A stretch of 64,000 nucleotides of DNA from Capillidium heterosporum (Eukaryota > Entomophthoromycota > Entomophthoromycetes > Entomophthorales > Capillidiaceae). Position 1 is the first letter of the stretch; each line of letters begins with the position of its first letter. Under the pieces are notes generated by a model. That model searched no databases. It was given only the letters and a program-made list of their open reading frames with translations, and was not told the DNA's origin. Both the position numbers and the translations under genes were made by a program. The stretch covers positions 1,488,001 through 1,552,000 of the forward strand of contig WBMQ01000001.1 in the NCBI GenBank assembly GCA_016630905.1. The letters are read 5' to 3'. Of the stretch, positions 24,578-36,214 are shown piece by piece.

Positions 24578-26474
24578 ATGGGTATCCTATTCAACCTGAT
24601 AGCCTTATATGTCGTTGTAAAATTCATCCTATACATCCGAAAGGTAGGCTTTACCTTTAAACCTAACTGACTATCAACTAGGCTATATATAATATCTTTT
24701 ACCACCCTTTGAAGGATGTACCTGGACCTATTCACCTACACCTGATTCCCTACCGCCTAATGGTGGCCAAGTTCTTTGGGAACCTGCACTTTGTCCTACA
24801 CGACTATCATCTCAAGTACGGTCCAATAGTTAGAATAGGTAAGTTTGAAGCCTGTCAAATTACTTATTTACCTTTAGGTGCATCTACTATATCCTTCGCC
24901 GATATGAAGACGGCCAAGGAAGTATACTCAACCTACACTTTCAAAAAGAGTAACTTTTACAAACTTTTCTCAGTCCATGGAAAAATTGACAACTTATTGA
25001 GTACTAGGTAACAGAAGGTATTTACGTATTACTAACAACAATACAGAGATAGAGATGAGCACTCCAAACTGGTAAATTAAAATGATTAGCTGGGTGTTTA
25101 TCTGAGCTTTAGAAACGTATTTTGGCACCTGCATTCGCCATCCAAAGTATCGAGACCTTGGAATCCACTATAAACTATACTGGAATTGGACCCATTAACA
25201 AAGTTCTCAAAGAACGTAGCTCCAAAGGCATACCAGTGGACCTGTATGATTTATTTCATATGCTAGCATTGGTAAGTTTCTAGGGTGTGTAAGATACTTA
25301 TTTTATTAGGACATTATTTGTAAACTTTCATTTGGACAAGATCTCGGCTTCATAGAGCGTGGGCGCCATCCTTTAGTTGACTGGGTGTACAGTGGCTATG
25401 CACATTATATATACGTAAATATATATACTATTTTTTGTCTCATAATGTGTCTAGAACTTAATACTTCCCGGTATAAAGTCTATTATTGGAAATGGATGGA
25501 ACTCTTTGTACAAGGTACCTACGTTTTATTAACAAAGTGTTGACATAAATAGTATGCCATAGGCTCAGTTAGGAAGGCGATCCAAGAGGCACCTGAAGAC
25601 AACACAATTCTTAACATGCTACTTGAAGCTAGAGACCCAAACAGTGGTGAAAAGCTAACCGTTGAAGAAGTTAGTGAAGAGTGCGCCTTACTGCTGTATC
25701 TATTTTACATTTACTGAAATCTTACATTAAATAGAATGGCTGGGTCCGATACTGTTTCGTCAGCTCTGTTATGGTAAATTTACTCAAATTAATGCTTACT
25801 TAGCTTCTAGGGTCTTCTATCTCTTACTTAAAAATCCTGATACCTACACCAAGTTGTACCATGAGCTTGAAGCTGCTTTCCCGGATGCAAACCAGAATAT
25901 TGAACATTCGGTATGTAGTAAGCTACCATACTTGAACGCCGTTATCCACGAATCTATGCGGGTCATACCCCCAGTACCTGGGATCTCGGAACGTATGGTT
26001 CCCAATGAAGGTTGTACCATCCTTGGCTACGATTTACCGGCCGGCGTAATACCATTTTTCATTCATAAAGCTAAGCTAACTTTCATTAGACTAAGATTGG
26101 AGTTAGTATCTACTCATTGCATAATGGGGAAGAAAACTTCAAAGACGCCACCAAATTCTTACCAGAAAGGTGGTTGAAGGAGGAGAAAGGTAGCTTGGTC
26201 TTTGATACTTCAGCTGGCATTAATGGGTTCCTACCTTTTATTCTCGGTCCTTACTCTTGTATTGGAAGAAAGTAATTGTAAATTTGAAACTTAGGTATCT
26301 AACTGTACTTCAAGCCTAGCTATGATGGAGCTCTATCTTACCATTTCCAACCTGGTGCGTAAGTTCAAGTTTTCGCTGCAATCGGATAAGCAAACTTTAA
26401 CTCCGGTCTCTAATATAGCCATGATGCCGAAAGAAGGATCCTTCATGGTTAACGTTGCTTTGAATGAGTCTTGA
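24578..26474 (+). CDS. cytochrome P450 monooxygenase, copy D
   Basis: Same 12-exon architecture as copy A, with GT..AG introns at equivalent positions and no frame break. Start ATG at 24578, stop at 26472-26474, about 485 residues. It has an amino-terminal anchor (LFNLIALYVVVKFILYI), KDVPGP, KRILAPAF, MAGSDTVSSALLW, HESMRVIPPVPGISER (ExxR), GYDLPAG, FLPERW and the haem motif FILGPYSCIGRK. The core promoter differs: CATCTAAACTGGGC replaces the TATATAAAC of A and B, which may lower expression. Likely ER-bound; substrate unknown. Closest in the window to copies C and E. Confidence 0.9.
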
Positions 26475-27544
26475 AATCTTCAACATGGTAAATGAGAGCT
26501 ATATAAGCACTAAATAAATTTGTTGCAATTTGTTTCTTAGTTAATGTAATTTTTTTACTTTTATCTTTCAACTTTAAGTCGTCAGCTCAAGCTAAATAAT
26601 ATTTATTATATTTTGAGTGAAACTTCTATTCTTTCAATTCAAGGAAACAACTCTTGCCCTTTTGATAGGTATGTTCAACATAAATAAATACAGCATACTT
26701 ATCTTTAGTTTAATATATATTCATTACTTGCCTAGGTATATGAACTTTGAAAATTTCCAAGTTAGTATCCGAATCACCCTTACTCATCAATTTTATTTTT
26801 GAGCTGAAATACATTCTAAATGAGTAGGACCAAACTCGATTATCTCAGATCGTTGGTAAGATGTTCCTATACTTGAAATATAAGATTCAAAAATTTCAAA
26901 ATTAACTAGCAGTTTAAAACTTTACGCTTAAACGGCTTAATTTAAACCAATAACTGCTAAATTAGGAAACTCTAAAATTAGCGCATCAATTAATTCAAGG
27001 GTGAGCCCAATAGATTAGTTACTATTTTCAAAAATTTCAAGGAAACATAGTTAGTAGGAGGTATACATTCAAGTATACAAAAAGTAGGTAAAGTCTATTA
27101 TATTTTTCAACTTGACTTTTTGAAAAGATTGTAGAACTATCTATAGGCCTAGTTATAGTTTATGGATATTATACAGCATCCATACTTCAAACTTTAATCG
27201 AGAAATTGAAATGTTCTAAAGAAGTATGTAAGCTTAATTAGCCTTACCTAACAACAGGTTTCGTTTAAGTTACTGCCAAATCGATTATAAATTAACAGCC
27301 ATTTCGGTATAAAATTATGTAGCCATACCTAGTTTATTATGAGATCTAGTGATATAACAAATGAAGGTTCTCAGAAAAAGTTTAACCAAGTAGCTTTACA
27401 AAGCATCTATATACTAAATATACTTTTATGTGTTAACAGCTTCGTTATATTTACACGATAAACAAAGCATATGCTACATTAGTTAACTATCTAAACATAT
27501 AGTATTCTAATTTGCAGAATGTACAGTTTCCAAGATAGTAAACT
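26475..27544. other. intergenic, nothing recognised
   Basis: AT-rich region downstream of P450 D. An open stretch at 26617-26802 is hydrophobic and AT-driven and has no support as a gene. Confidence 0.35.
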
Positions 27545-27590
27545 ATCGGCTTTAGAATCTTCTAGCTAAGCTATAGCTTATATAAGCGGA
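27545..27590 (+). promoter_or_regulatory. orphan copy of the P450 upstream block
   Basis: TCGGCTTTAGAATCTTCTAG followed by CTTATATAAGCGG, as in the region upstream of P450 B (TCGGCTTTAGTATCCTTTG then CTATATAAAC). Further similarity continues to about 27720 (CATTACATAAAGAGCTACAT against TTACATTAAGAGATCTAAGT near 17556-17575). No P450 coding sequence follows, so this looks like a promoter left behind by a lost copy. Confidence 0.35.
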
Positions 27591-27933
27591 ACTTATGGAT
27601 ATACCGGTATGTGAACAGTTTAGAATATCTATAAACTTGCATATACAAAAACACTTTCAACCAAGTAGCATTGCGGGGTTCCTTTCCTATATTAGGTTAC
27701 CATTACATAAAGAGCTACATATGCAATCCTAAATAGAACCAGTTGACCTCATCAACTTTTATTCTCATGCAAGCTGATTTAACCAATATTTCCTAAAAGA
27801 GACAGCCGCAGAATTACTAAAATAGTAACCTTCTTCTGGAAGCAACCTAAATCAAGCTATAAAGCGAAGTTTCTAATTGATTTGATTGATCAAGCATTTC
27901 AAACTTGATTACAAATACTTTGAAAAATTTACC

Positions 27934-28086
27934 ATGAGCTTGCAACCTACCAATAAATTAGCACCAAGAGTGTTATACGTTATTTCCAAACCACGTTTAT
28001 GTCTATACCAAAATCTGATACCGTATGATTTATCGCGTCTGAAATCTCTGCTTACTAGCCAAGGATTTGCAATCAGGCGTCAATAG
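27934..28086 (+). CDS. possible small protein, 50 residues, unknown
   Basis: An ATG-started frame, MSLQPTNKLAPRVLY to the end GFAIRRQ, with more balanced composition than the flanks. No intron, family or neighbour supports it, and it may be chance. Its end overlaps a 9-bp inverted repeat at 28070-28101. Confidence 0.15.
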   Translation: MSLQPTNKLAPRVLYVISKPRLCLYQNLIPYDLSRLKSLLTSQGFAIRRQ

Positions 28087-28101
28087 ATGCGTGCCTGATT
28101 G
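28070..28101 (+). repeat. inverted repeat, hairpin-forming
   Basis: CAATCAGGC at 28070-28078 and GCCTGATTG at 28093-28101 are perfect inverse complements with a 14-nt loop. It could be a transcript hairpin or a chance palindrome. It lies about 250 nt upstream of the O-methyltransferase start. Confidence 0.5.
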
Positions 28102-28357
28102 ACTACAAATAAACAAAAATTTAGCTTTGAAATTCACCACCCTATATTTTGAAAAATAAGTCTGTATTAGTAGATTTGTATTTTATACTTGGTAAATAAC
28201 ACCCCAAACAAATACTTGTAATACTGTACACTTAAGTAAACTTACATTATAGTTTACTATACAGTATAAAATGAACGAGGAGTCAAGTACTGCCACTTTT
28301 TAAAGAAACCAACTCGAAACTCAAGTGCATACGCCAAAAAAGCTTAATTAGTGAAAG

Positions 28358-29168
28358 ATGTTGACCACCAAGGACAAAATTTTCAACGGTAGGGACCTCA
28401 ACCTCGACGAATCCCCCGAAGTCGAAATAGATAGTAAGTTTAATTCAACTTCAACTTATAGTAACACATTTGAAATGTAGGAGCTGGAAGGGCTGTTGAT
28501 TTTGTGTTGAAAACTGGCAAACAAGGCGACGTAGACTCTATAATTAGAAGCTTCGACGACTTTGGCTACAATCAAGAGTTCTGCATGAACTTGGGAGACG
28601 TTAAAGGAGATCTCGTTGATTCAAAGTTAAGCACCAGTGGTTACAATGTAGGCTTTATTTACAAGCAAGTATCTAACACTATACATAATATCAGGTCATA
28701 GTCGAGATCGGAGGATATATGGGGTACTCAGCTTTACGTCTGTCCAAGCACCTCTCCAAGCATGTCAACAGCCACCTGTACTCGATTGAGATCGACCCTA
28801 TGTCGGTACAGCTTATGCGCACCGTCATCGAATTTGCTGGCTTATCGAGCAAAATTACAGTTTTGGAAGGGACAGTCACAACCACTTTAGATCAGTTGAA
28901 GAGCCACCTTGCTGGTAGACCTATCGATTTTCTGTTTATCGATCACGTCAAGGCGGCCTACGTCCAAGATCTAAAGGTGATATTGGAAAACCAATTATTG
29001 GACAGAGGCAGTTTAGTAGTTGCCGATAATGTTATAACGCCAGGAGCTCCCGACTACATTGAGTTCGTCAATGAGCATCCCAATTTTAAATCCAACTTGG
29101 TGGATACTGAGTTGGAATACACCAAGGGTCAAATCAAGGATGGTGTCATGTTTTCTACGTTCCAATAA
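28358..29168 (+). CDS. catechol-O-methyltransferase-like enzyme
   Basis: S-adenosylmethionine-dependent O-methyltransferase of the COMT family, transferring a methyl group to a catechol-type hydroxyl. Three exons: 28358-28433, 28481-28647 and 28695-29168, joining to 238 residues (animal COMT about 221). Features are GRAVDFVLKTGKQGDVDSII, NLGDVKGDLVD (as in COMT NVGDKKG-), the SAM motif VEIGGYMGYSA, YSIEIDPMSVQ, DFLFIDHVKAAY (metal Asp and catalytic Lys) and VVADNVITPGAPDY (second metal ligand pair D-N). The donor at 28648 is chosen because it joins SGYN to VIVEIG without a frame change. A TATA-like AGTATAAAATG lies about 90 nt upstream of the ATG. It sits inside the P450 cluster, which could mean joint work on aromatic compounds, but that is inference. 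Confidence 0.9.
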
Positions 29169-29309
29169 TGTATATTAAAGGTTATTTTAAATGTTCAAGT
29201 GTGACTTGCTATATATAATTTTAAAACTACTTTTTTTGATTTATAGAATAGATACTATACTTTTATATTTTACTATATAATTAAAGCTCAAATATAGTTG
29301 CATTTTCAT

Positions 29310-30250
29310 ATCAAACATGTGGACTGACACTTTGGCTAAAATCGCAGACTTCATTGATGAAGCTTGAAATTAACCTGTAAGTATGACCATTTTTAAACCT
29401 AATCCATCTAAGCCTACAGCCCAGTAGTGACTGAGATCTATCATCCCATAGAAGTAGGATCGACTACATTTGTAACTCAGTGCCAACTCCTGCTATTTTT
29501 CACCTTGACCTAGTTTAAATTTTGCAATATCCCTAAAGAAAAATGGCTTTATAATTACACAAGCAGCTTTACATCAACTTTAATAAGGGAGAGGAAGCCC
29601 TTCCCCATAGCTTCGTCAGCTATTTAATTAGATTCAAAGAGATCTATCTCATCGATGCTATTAACATCATCATTGTATATTACAAGATCAACGAGGGGAT
29701 GAAAGCTTCATAAAAAGTCAAAGTAGTGCTTTTACCAGAGATCTTATCTAAATCTATGTAGCTCAATAAGAGTGAGGATATGATGCCACTGCCTTTAACT
29801 CAATGACTGAAGCATTACAGGTACCGGTGTGGGCTGACGGTTAATAAAAAGTTGATAGCACACACTTTCCATCTTTTTAATATCAAGTTAAGGAAAGAAC
29901 AGTCTTGAAAACAGTACTATTATCAACCGAAATAATACGTTAACGAACAATACTTTACCAATCGCTGTAATAATAGCTAAAGTTGATCCTAATATATTTA
30001 ATTCTAAAATCAAGGAAATTGAGTCAGAATTGTAACACCTACAACTGCCAGTTTGACAAGTTTATCGACGTCAAAGCATAGCTTTACTTTGAAAATACCG
30101 TATGGAAATCGTAAAAGTAGTGTTGCAGTGTAGATTTATACTTACGGACTATTCCAATCGCCTACTCTTCCATCTACGTTTTCCATTTTCAAATTGATTT
30201 GACATCGACCTTTAATTCTTTAATCATTAGACTAAGTATTGTCTGTATAT
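29310..30250 (+). pseudogene. decayed leucine-rich-repeat-like gene, copy 5
   Basis: Begins near MWTDTLAKIADFIDEA (29316), which resembles the start of an F-box-type protein, then breaks. At about 29560-29710 the plus strand reads KQLYINFNKGEEALPHSFVS and LIRFKEIYLIDAINI, parallel to the LYIDFYKNNSYPTF and TLVHFRRLDI phrases of copies 1 and 2. Stops and frame changes are frequent. It shows that the LRR-like family also lies inside the P450 cluster. Confidence 0.4.
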
Positions 30251-31366
30251 TTTGATAGTGATAGCCTGGATATATCTAACATCAACTCTTCCTAAAATAA
30301 AACCTTTCTTATTTTTAATATACGAAGAAATGACAATAATTTATATATATTTCTATTGTTAAAATAGTATAAAATGGACTTGAATTGACTGATATCCCTA
30401 ATGAATTTGTGAAGTTTATTTCAAATACTATGGTGATTACATCCCGAATCAACTGCACTACAGCTAATTATTTTAACTACTTTATAGTATAATTAATATG
30501 TATTTTTTAATTGGCTTTGAAAAGGGCTCGTTTTACCATAAAGCCACAAATACGATACTCAGCTGTTCCAAATATATATTTTATACCAACAATTTCATAC
30601 ATTTCGAATTTCTCAAATAGATTGTAATAGATATGACTTCAAGTCTAAGCGACATTGGTAGGTATGGAATGCGGCGAATACTGTGAGAAAAGCTCAAGAA
30701 CATAACTTTAGTTGCTATATGTCATAATGCTCCAAATTTAAGTATATATACAAGTCCCATAGTGAAACTTTCGCCAATCTGATTACGGCACATCGTGCTT
30801 ACGTTTTTAAAAATTTTAGTGCTACTTTGCCATTTTAGATTTGGAAAGTATAGTTTAGGATTAAAAGTTGGCATTTGTTAGAGTTTCGCGGTATCAGATC
30901 CAGTAGAATTAAGTTTAGATTCAAGCCGTTTTAGGTGATTAAGGCTGGTTGAAATGCCTATAATGGAGGAAGTCTTCTAAAATAAATGAAGTAACTATCA
31001 GTTACACCAATATATTTGTACATTTTAAGATATTTCTACTTTTTTATTAATTGACGGTATATCAAAGCTGATACTTGTGCCAAGCCAAGTAAAGAAACCC
31101 AGTAGAGCATAAAGCAGGGATAATTTTACCATGGCTTAGGTGTTAAAGATAAGTGTACCACGTACTTGTAAGAATTCATCTGGCCTAACTCCAGTAACTT
31201 TCTGAATTTAGATTTGGATAGTAGTTTTGGTGCTGTTCAATCAATTCCCTATTCTATCTCAAATTTTTTAGTTGATAGTTATAATCTGAAATATTCAGAA
31301 GCTAAAGCAGATAAAAAGTATAAAAGGAAATTAAAGCGCTGTTCTTAAGTAATTAATAGAATTTAT
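30251..31366. other. intergenic, nothing recognised
   Basis: AT-rich, with no supported feature. Confidence 0.35.
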
Positions 31367-31537
31367 TTAGTGAATGTTGGTATCTTTCAATAACATGACT
31401 GCTGTAGCATTGTAATCCTTTCCATCACTTCCATCTTGCAATCCTTGATTAGCATTGTTGAATTTTACTATTTGAATAAGTAGTATATATATAAATTGCT
31501 TACTTGCTTTGTTGGTGTTTTGGCTACTAGGGCTCAT
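31367..31537 (-). CDS. possible small two-exon protein, 44 residues
   Basis: Exon 1 at 31504-31537 (MSPSSQNTNKA) and exon 2 at 31367-31467 (IKFNNANQGLQDGSDG then KDYNATAVMLLKDTNIH) are separated by a 36-nt intron with GTAAGC donor and AAATAG acceptor, and they join in frame with an Ile codon across the join. The reading frame is rich in Asn, Gln and Gly and unlike the surrounding noise. An AAATTTAG just upstream of the ATG is a possible acceptor, so more exons could exist upstream. No family is recognised. It may be a tiny gene or the last exons of a decayed one. Confidence 0.25.
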   Translation of the reverse strand: MSPSSQNTNKASKQFIYILLIQIVKFNNANQGLQDGSDGKDYNATAVMLLKDTNIH

Positions 31538-33843
31538 AGAACTAAATTTAGTTTCTCGAATATACTATTTTACAACGAGGTGGAAGGTCGGATCCAAAAG
31601 GAAGGCGAAGCAATTTAGGGTACCAATGAGGGCTTAGAAGGTTAGTTTAGTGGATAGGTAGACATATTACCTATTCCAAGTCCAGTCCGAATTTTAAAAA
31701 TATAGTATCATAGTTGACCATATTACATACATTTCTTATGACGAATCCACTAAGGCAGATACAGAAAATTAAGGAATAGAAAGAACTATAATGATTAGTT
31801 ACTATTTCAAATAATAGTAATACATTCCACTAATAAGTTTTTTGAGAAACTTCTACTTCAATGGTGTAGTAGTTTCGTTAGTTTCATCTGAAAATGTACT
31901 TATAAATTATACTTATAAAAATGGTCTACTACCTTGTCATAGCCACCTTAGTCATTGTAAAGTTACAGAAGAACATTAAATCCCTTATATTAATATCACA
32001 AAAAGAAATTTAGGAACCGCGACTGAGAGAACCTATAGTTAAAATAGCAAGACCCACTCTCGTTCCTGCCAAAAAATCCTAGTACTGTATATCACACAAA
32101 ATATCATATAGTATAATGGAAAATATAAGTAAAGGTACCAACGAAATGTCCCAATAATAATATTCCTATATAACCTAAAAGACCAACCCTACAAAAATAC
32201 TAGCTGAAGGTTGACGGCAATGGCGATATTTAACAAGCAGTAGATGATCCAATCAAAAAATAAGCAGAGGCCCACAAAGTTGCAGGTGGGCCAAGTGGAA
32301 TAGAAAATTAGTAAATAATGGCAAGATGATTAGCTATGTCTATTAAAGATATCCCGACCTGGAGATGCAAAATGATCCAGTAAACATACCTTCGATTTAG
32401 GAAAATTGGCAGCGTTAGCAAGGATAGTGAAAGGACACGTTACATATGGTAGTTATCAGGATGGGAGGTACCGAAGTGGGTGTGATGCTGACGCATCCTA
32501 TATATTGAAGAATGGTTAGATATAGCTTTTCTATACTACTAAGCGGGGTCATTTCTGACATTTCTATAAATTATAAAGTGAAATTCATCGCATCAAAGTA
32601 AATTCCCCATGTCCATATAATTTTCAACTAAAGTTTTTGGATGGACAAGCTGCATCCATCTTCAAGTATTATTTATATATGGATAAGGAAATAAGTTATA
32701 TAGTAAATACATTATTAAAAGCAACCAAATTTCCTTCTCTTTATCCAAAATTCCATATGTTTGAAGCAACTAATTTTTTCAAGTATTTTATACCTCACAG
32801 AATAAACATTTTCTAATGAAATACATCAATCGGGAAAATATAATAATCTACAGATAAAGCGTGAACTAGTCTAGTGGTTAGATATCTTGAGCATGTTTAA
32901 ATTGCAACGATAAGCCCATATACAGCACAAAAACGAGCTGTAAAACTCTTTGGTGGGGCTTTACAACAAGAGATGTCGTTAAGCTAATAAATTTGCCTTC
33001 TGAAGGAACGCATTCCTTTCGACATCAGATTGACGAAAATCGACTATAGTGCCCGGAAAATAAAATTAGCAAATTAAACATAAAGGATTTATTAATTGAA
33101 AATTTTAATTGCTGGAATATTGATTATAAAACTTTGATAGTGAAAGATTTATTTATTTCATTTTCGATTTGAATTGACAATTTTGAAAAATGATTGAAGC
33201 CTACTAAAGCTTGACATTATAACTAAATAAATTTTAGTAGATTTCAACCTCATTTCAAAACTGCCAACCCATATAATAGTTTGATTATTATAAGTATAGA
33301 TTAGGACAAATATATCAAGCAATATCAACTAAAATATTGGACACGGCAAAGACGTTATCTGAGCTATACCTTAACACTTTGAAATATTAGGTCTTTGCTC
33401 TTTTAACATATATATAATCTTTTTTAACTACATCAGTATTGATGCATTTTCTACAGTATTGGCTATAATAGAAGGCTTCACAAAAGGCTTTAGCTTTTTA
33501 TGTGAAGGTACACTTGCTTTTCAAAGTGTCTGAAATTTACTATGAAACAAAGCATATATGCATTTATATACTACGTAGTGGCTCTATTATACTATACTAT
33601 ACTATGAGCCTATATAGTTTTTGCTATAGATAGAATTTCAGAGCTAGGTAGCCATCGATAAATGTAAGTTAAAGTCTGCATTCTACAAAAAAAATCAAAG
33701 CTCCTCACAACTAGTACATATATTTCCAAAAATTATACTAGGGCAAGTTCTTGAAAATATTCCATAAAAAGCTGTTGCTGATCCAAGTAACCAGTTAAAT
33801 GTTAAAATAGTTATAAAAAGTAGACAAGAACCTCCACAAATTA
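31538..33843. other. long intergenic region
   Basis: About 2.3 kb with no supported gene. It holds a tRNA-like A-box, TAGTCTAGTGGTTAGA (32867-32882), without a B-box or clover-leaf after it. A short run of CTATA-type pentamers lies near 33588-33606. Nothing else is seen. Confidence 0.35.
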
Positions 33844-35744
33844 TTATTCATTCAAAGCAACGTTGACTATGAAAGCACCTTCCTTAGGGATCATCGAGAC
33901 CCTAGATATAGGAGTCAAGTTCTGCTTAAAGGACTGTAGCGAAAACTTAAATTTTCGCAACAGATTGGCGGTAACGAGGTAGACTTCCATCATAGCTAAG
34001 CTACAGATAAAGTTAGCTAACCAAATTTCCAAAATTGATACTTACTTTCTACCGATACAAGAATAAGGACCCATTATAAAAGGTAAATATCCATTCACTG
34101 CAGCTGAAGTGTCAAAGATCAAACCATCCTCCGTCTCTTTCAACCACCTTTCTGGTAAAAATTTGGTAGCATCCTTAAAATTCTCTTCTCGATTCTGTAA
34201 TGAGTAGATACTGACTCCAACCTTAGTCTACCAAAAGTTAGTTTCAACAGTATAAATTGGTAGTACGCCAGCCGGTAAATCGTATCCAAGGATGGTACAG
34301 CCCCCGTCAGGGACCATTCTTTCAGAGAGTCCAGGTACAGGTGGCATCATTCGCATGGATTCATAGATAATTGCGTTCAAGTAGGGCAGCTTGCTACAAG
34401 TAGAATTTTCAATCTTCTGAGTTGGATTGGGGAAGGCATCTTTGAGCTCATTGGACACCTTAAGGTAGGCTTGGGGATTTTTGAGCAGGAGGTAGAAGAT
34501 CCTAACGAATAAGTGCCTTCTTATATAAGTATAGTTACCATAGCAAAGCTGAAGTCACAGTATCAGATCCAGCCATCCTACAAAGTTTAATACAATAGCC
34601 ATACTAAAATAGGTACAACAATACAGCACACTCTTCACTAACTTCTTCTATGGTTAATTTTTCGCCGTTTGTAGGGTCCCTAGCCTCGAGTAACATGCTG
34701 AGGATGGTATTGTCTTCAGGTGTCTTTTCTATAGCCTTCCTTACCGAACCTATTGCGAACTTTCGATGTCAGTATAGGCTGGAAAAGTGCAGCTACCTCA
34801 TACAAAGCCTCCCATCCGTTCCCAATAACAGATTTTATCCCGGGAAATACCAAGTTCTATACATCATATTAAATAGGAAAGTCTTATAAAACTTACGTAG
34901 ATATAGTATGTATGACTCTTATCCATAGAGTCCATTATAGGGTGATGACCATGCTCTATAAATCCGAGATTTTGTCCAAATGCAAGCTTACTTATAATAT
35001 CCTGGTAGCAAAATAAGCATAAAACATAGTCCAAAGACTTACTAAGGCTAGCAAGTGAAATATATTGTTTAAGTCTACTTGTTTTCCCTTTAAGCTGTGT
35101 TCTTCCATAAACTTGTTTATAGGCCCAATGCCAACGCTGTTGATTGTAGACTCCAAGGTCTCTATACTTTGGATAGCGAAAGCGGGTGCCAGTATACGTT
35201 TCTATAAGCTGGGTTGAATATCCTAATATAAAATTGAAAACCTACCAACTTGGAATGCTCTTCTTTATCTCTAAATTATATTTAGAAATACTTATATGTT
35301 GTAAACTACCTGGTACTCAACAGATTGTCAACTTTACCGTGGATTGAAAAGGACTTGTAGAACTTGCTCTTCTTGAAGGTGTAGGTCGAGTAGACTTCCT
35401 TGGCAGTCTTCATGTCGGCAAAAGATATAGTAGATGCACCTAAAGCGAATGTATGAGTTTATTATCACCTTTAAATATGTACCTATCCTAACTATTGGGC
35501 CATACTTTAGGTGGTAACGGTGTAAGACGTGGTGAAGGTTCCCAAAGAATTTGGCAGCCATAAGGCGGTAGGGAATTATATGTAAGTGGATGGGACCCGG
35601 TACATCTTTCAGAGGGTGGAAGTAGATATTGGTTATAGCCTGCTTGGTAGTTAGTCAAGTTTAGATATCAAAGTTTACTTTCTTGGCGTAAAGAATAAAC
35701 TTTACAACGATAAAAGTGGCGACTAGGTTGAAAAAGATACTCAT
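33844..35744 (-). CDS. cytochrome P450 monooxygenase, copy E (inverted)
   Basis: Same 12-exon plan on the opposite strand: ATG at 35744, stop at 33844-33846, about 485 residues. All exons checked join with GT..AG introns. Motifs are the amino anchor (FFNLVATFIVVKFILYAKK), the KDVPGP hinge, KRILAPAF, MAGSDTVTSALLW (I-helix), YESMRMMPPVPGLSER (ExxR), GYDLPAG, FLPERW and the haem motif FIMGPYSCIGRK. The His of HESMR is Tyr here, which leaves the ExxR charge pair intact. A TATA box lies 30-40 nt upstream on the minus strand. The core promoter context (AAGCTGGGCAAAGG) matches copy D. Likely arose by duplication with inversion. Confidence 0.9.
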
Positions 35745-35775
35745 TTTTGGAAGAGAGTTGTAAGCCTTTGCCCAG

Positions 35776-35784
35776 CTTATATAT
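35776..35784 (-). promoter_or_regulatory. TATA box of P450 E
   Basis: On the minus strand GGATATATAAGCTGGGC precedes the ATG by about 35 nt. It aligns with TATATAAACTGGG before P450 B. Confidence 0.55.
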
Positions 35785-36162
35785 CCTTTAGGTTATTCTT
35801 CTAGATTGATTAATTTTGATATTGGTTTTATATAGCTTATACCTTGCAGGTTTTATATTATGTGTCTGCATTTCGAACAAAGAATTGCAACATAATTGAT
35901 AATTAGTTAATATCGTTATCTTTGTACTCCTGTCATTTAGAGGATATATCAAAGTATAGTTTATATCTCGTTACTCCAATCGGACTATATATACCATAAA
36001 ATGTAATGAGTTCTTTGAAGCCTTTATTGTATTTCACAAATATAGCCTCTAAATAACTTATATGTTCTAACTTATCAAAAATGGCGTAAGGAATACGTAA
36101 TTATAGAAATTAATTTATAATAGCGCATCTATATAGTATTATGAATCAAACCCCTACCATTT

Positions 36163-36214
36163 CATCAGTATTCTTACCAGTACCTACTTATTCTTTGGTA
36201 AAGCTACACGTGAG
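36163..36214 (-). promoter_or_regulatory. shared P450 upstream block, copy E proximal
   Basis: Read on the minus strand: CACGTGTAGC, A-rich spacer, AATAAGTAGGTACTGGTAAG and AATACTGATG. This is the C/D arrangement, 419 nt upstream of the P450 E start codon. It includes a perfect CACGTG E-box. Confidence 0.4.

Noticed and set aside
26617-26802. Open frame downstream of P450 D
   Set aside because: Hydrophobic, AT-driven composition with no splice context, homologue or neighbour support.
32850-32960. Complete tRNA gene
   Set aside because: A-box-like start only; no anticodon arm or B-box can be folded from what follows.
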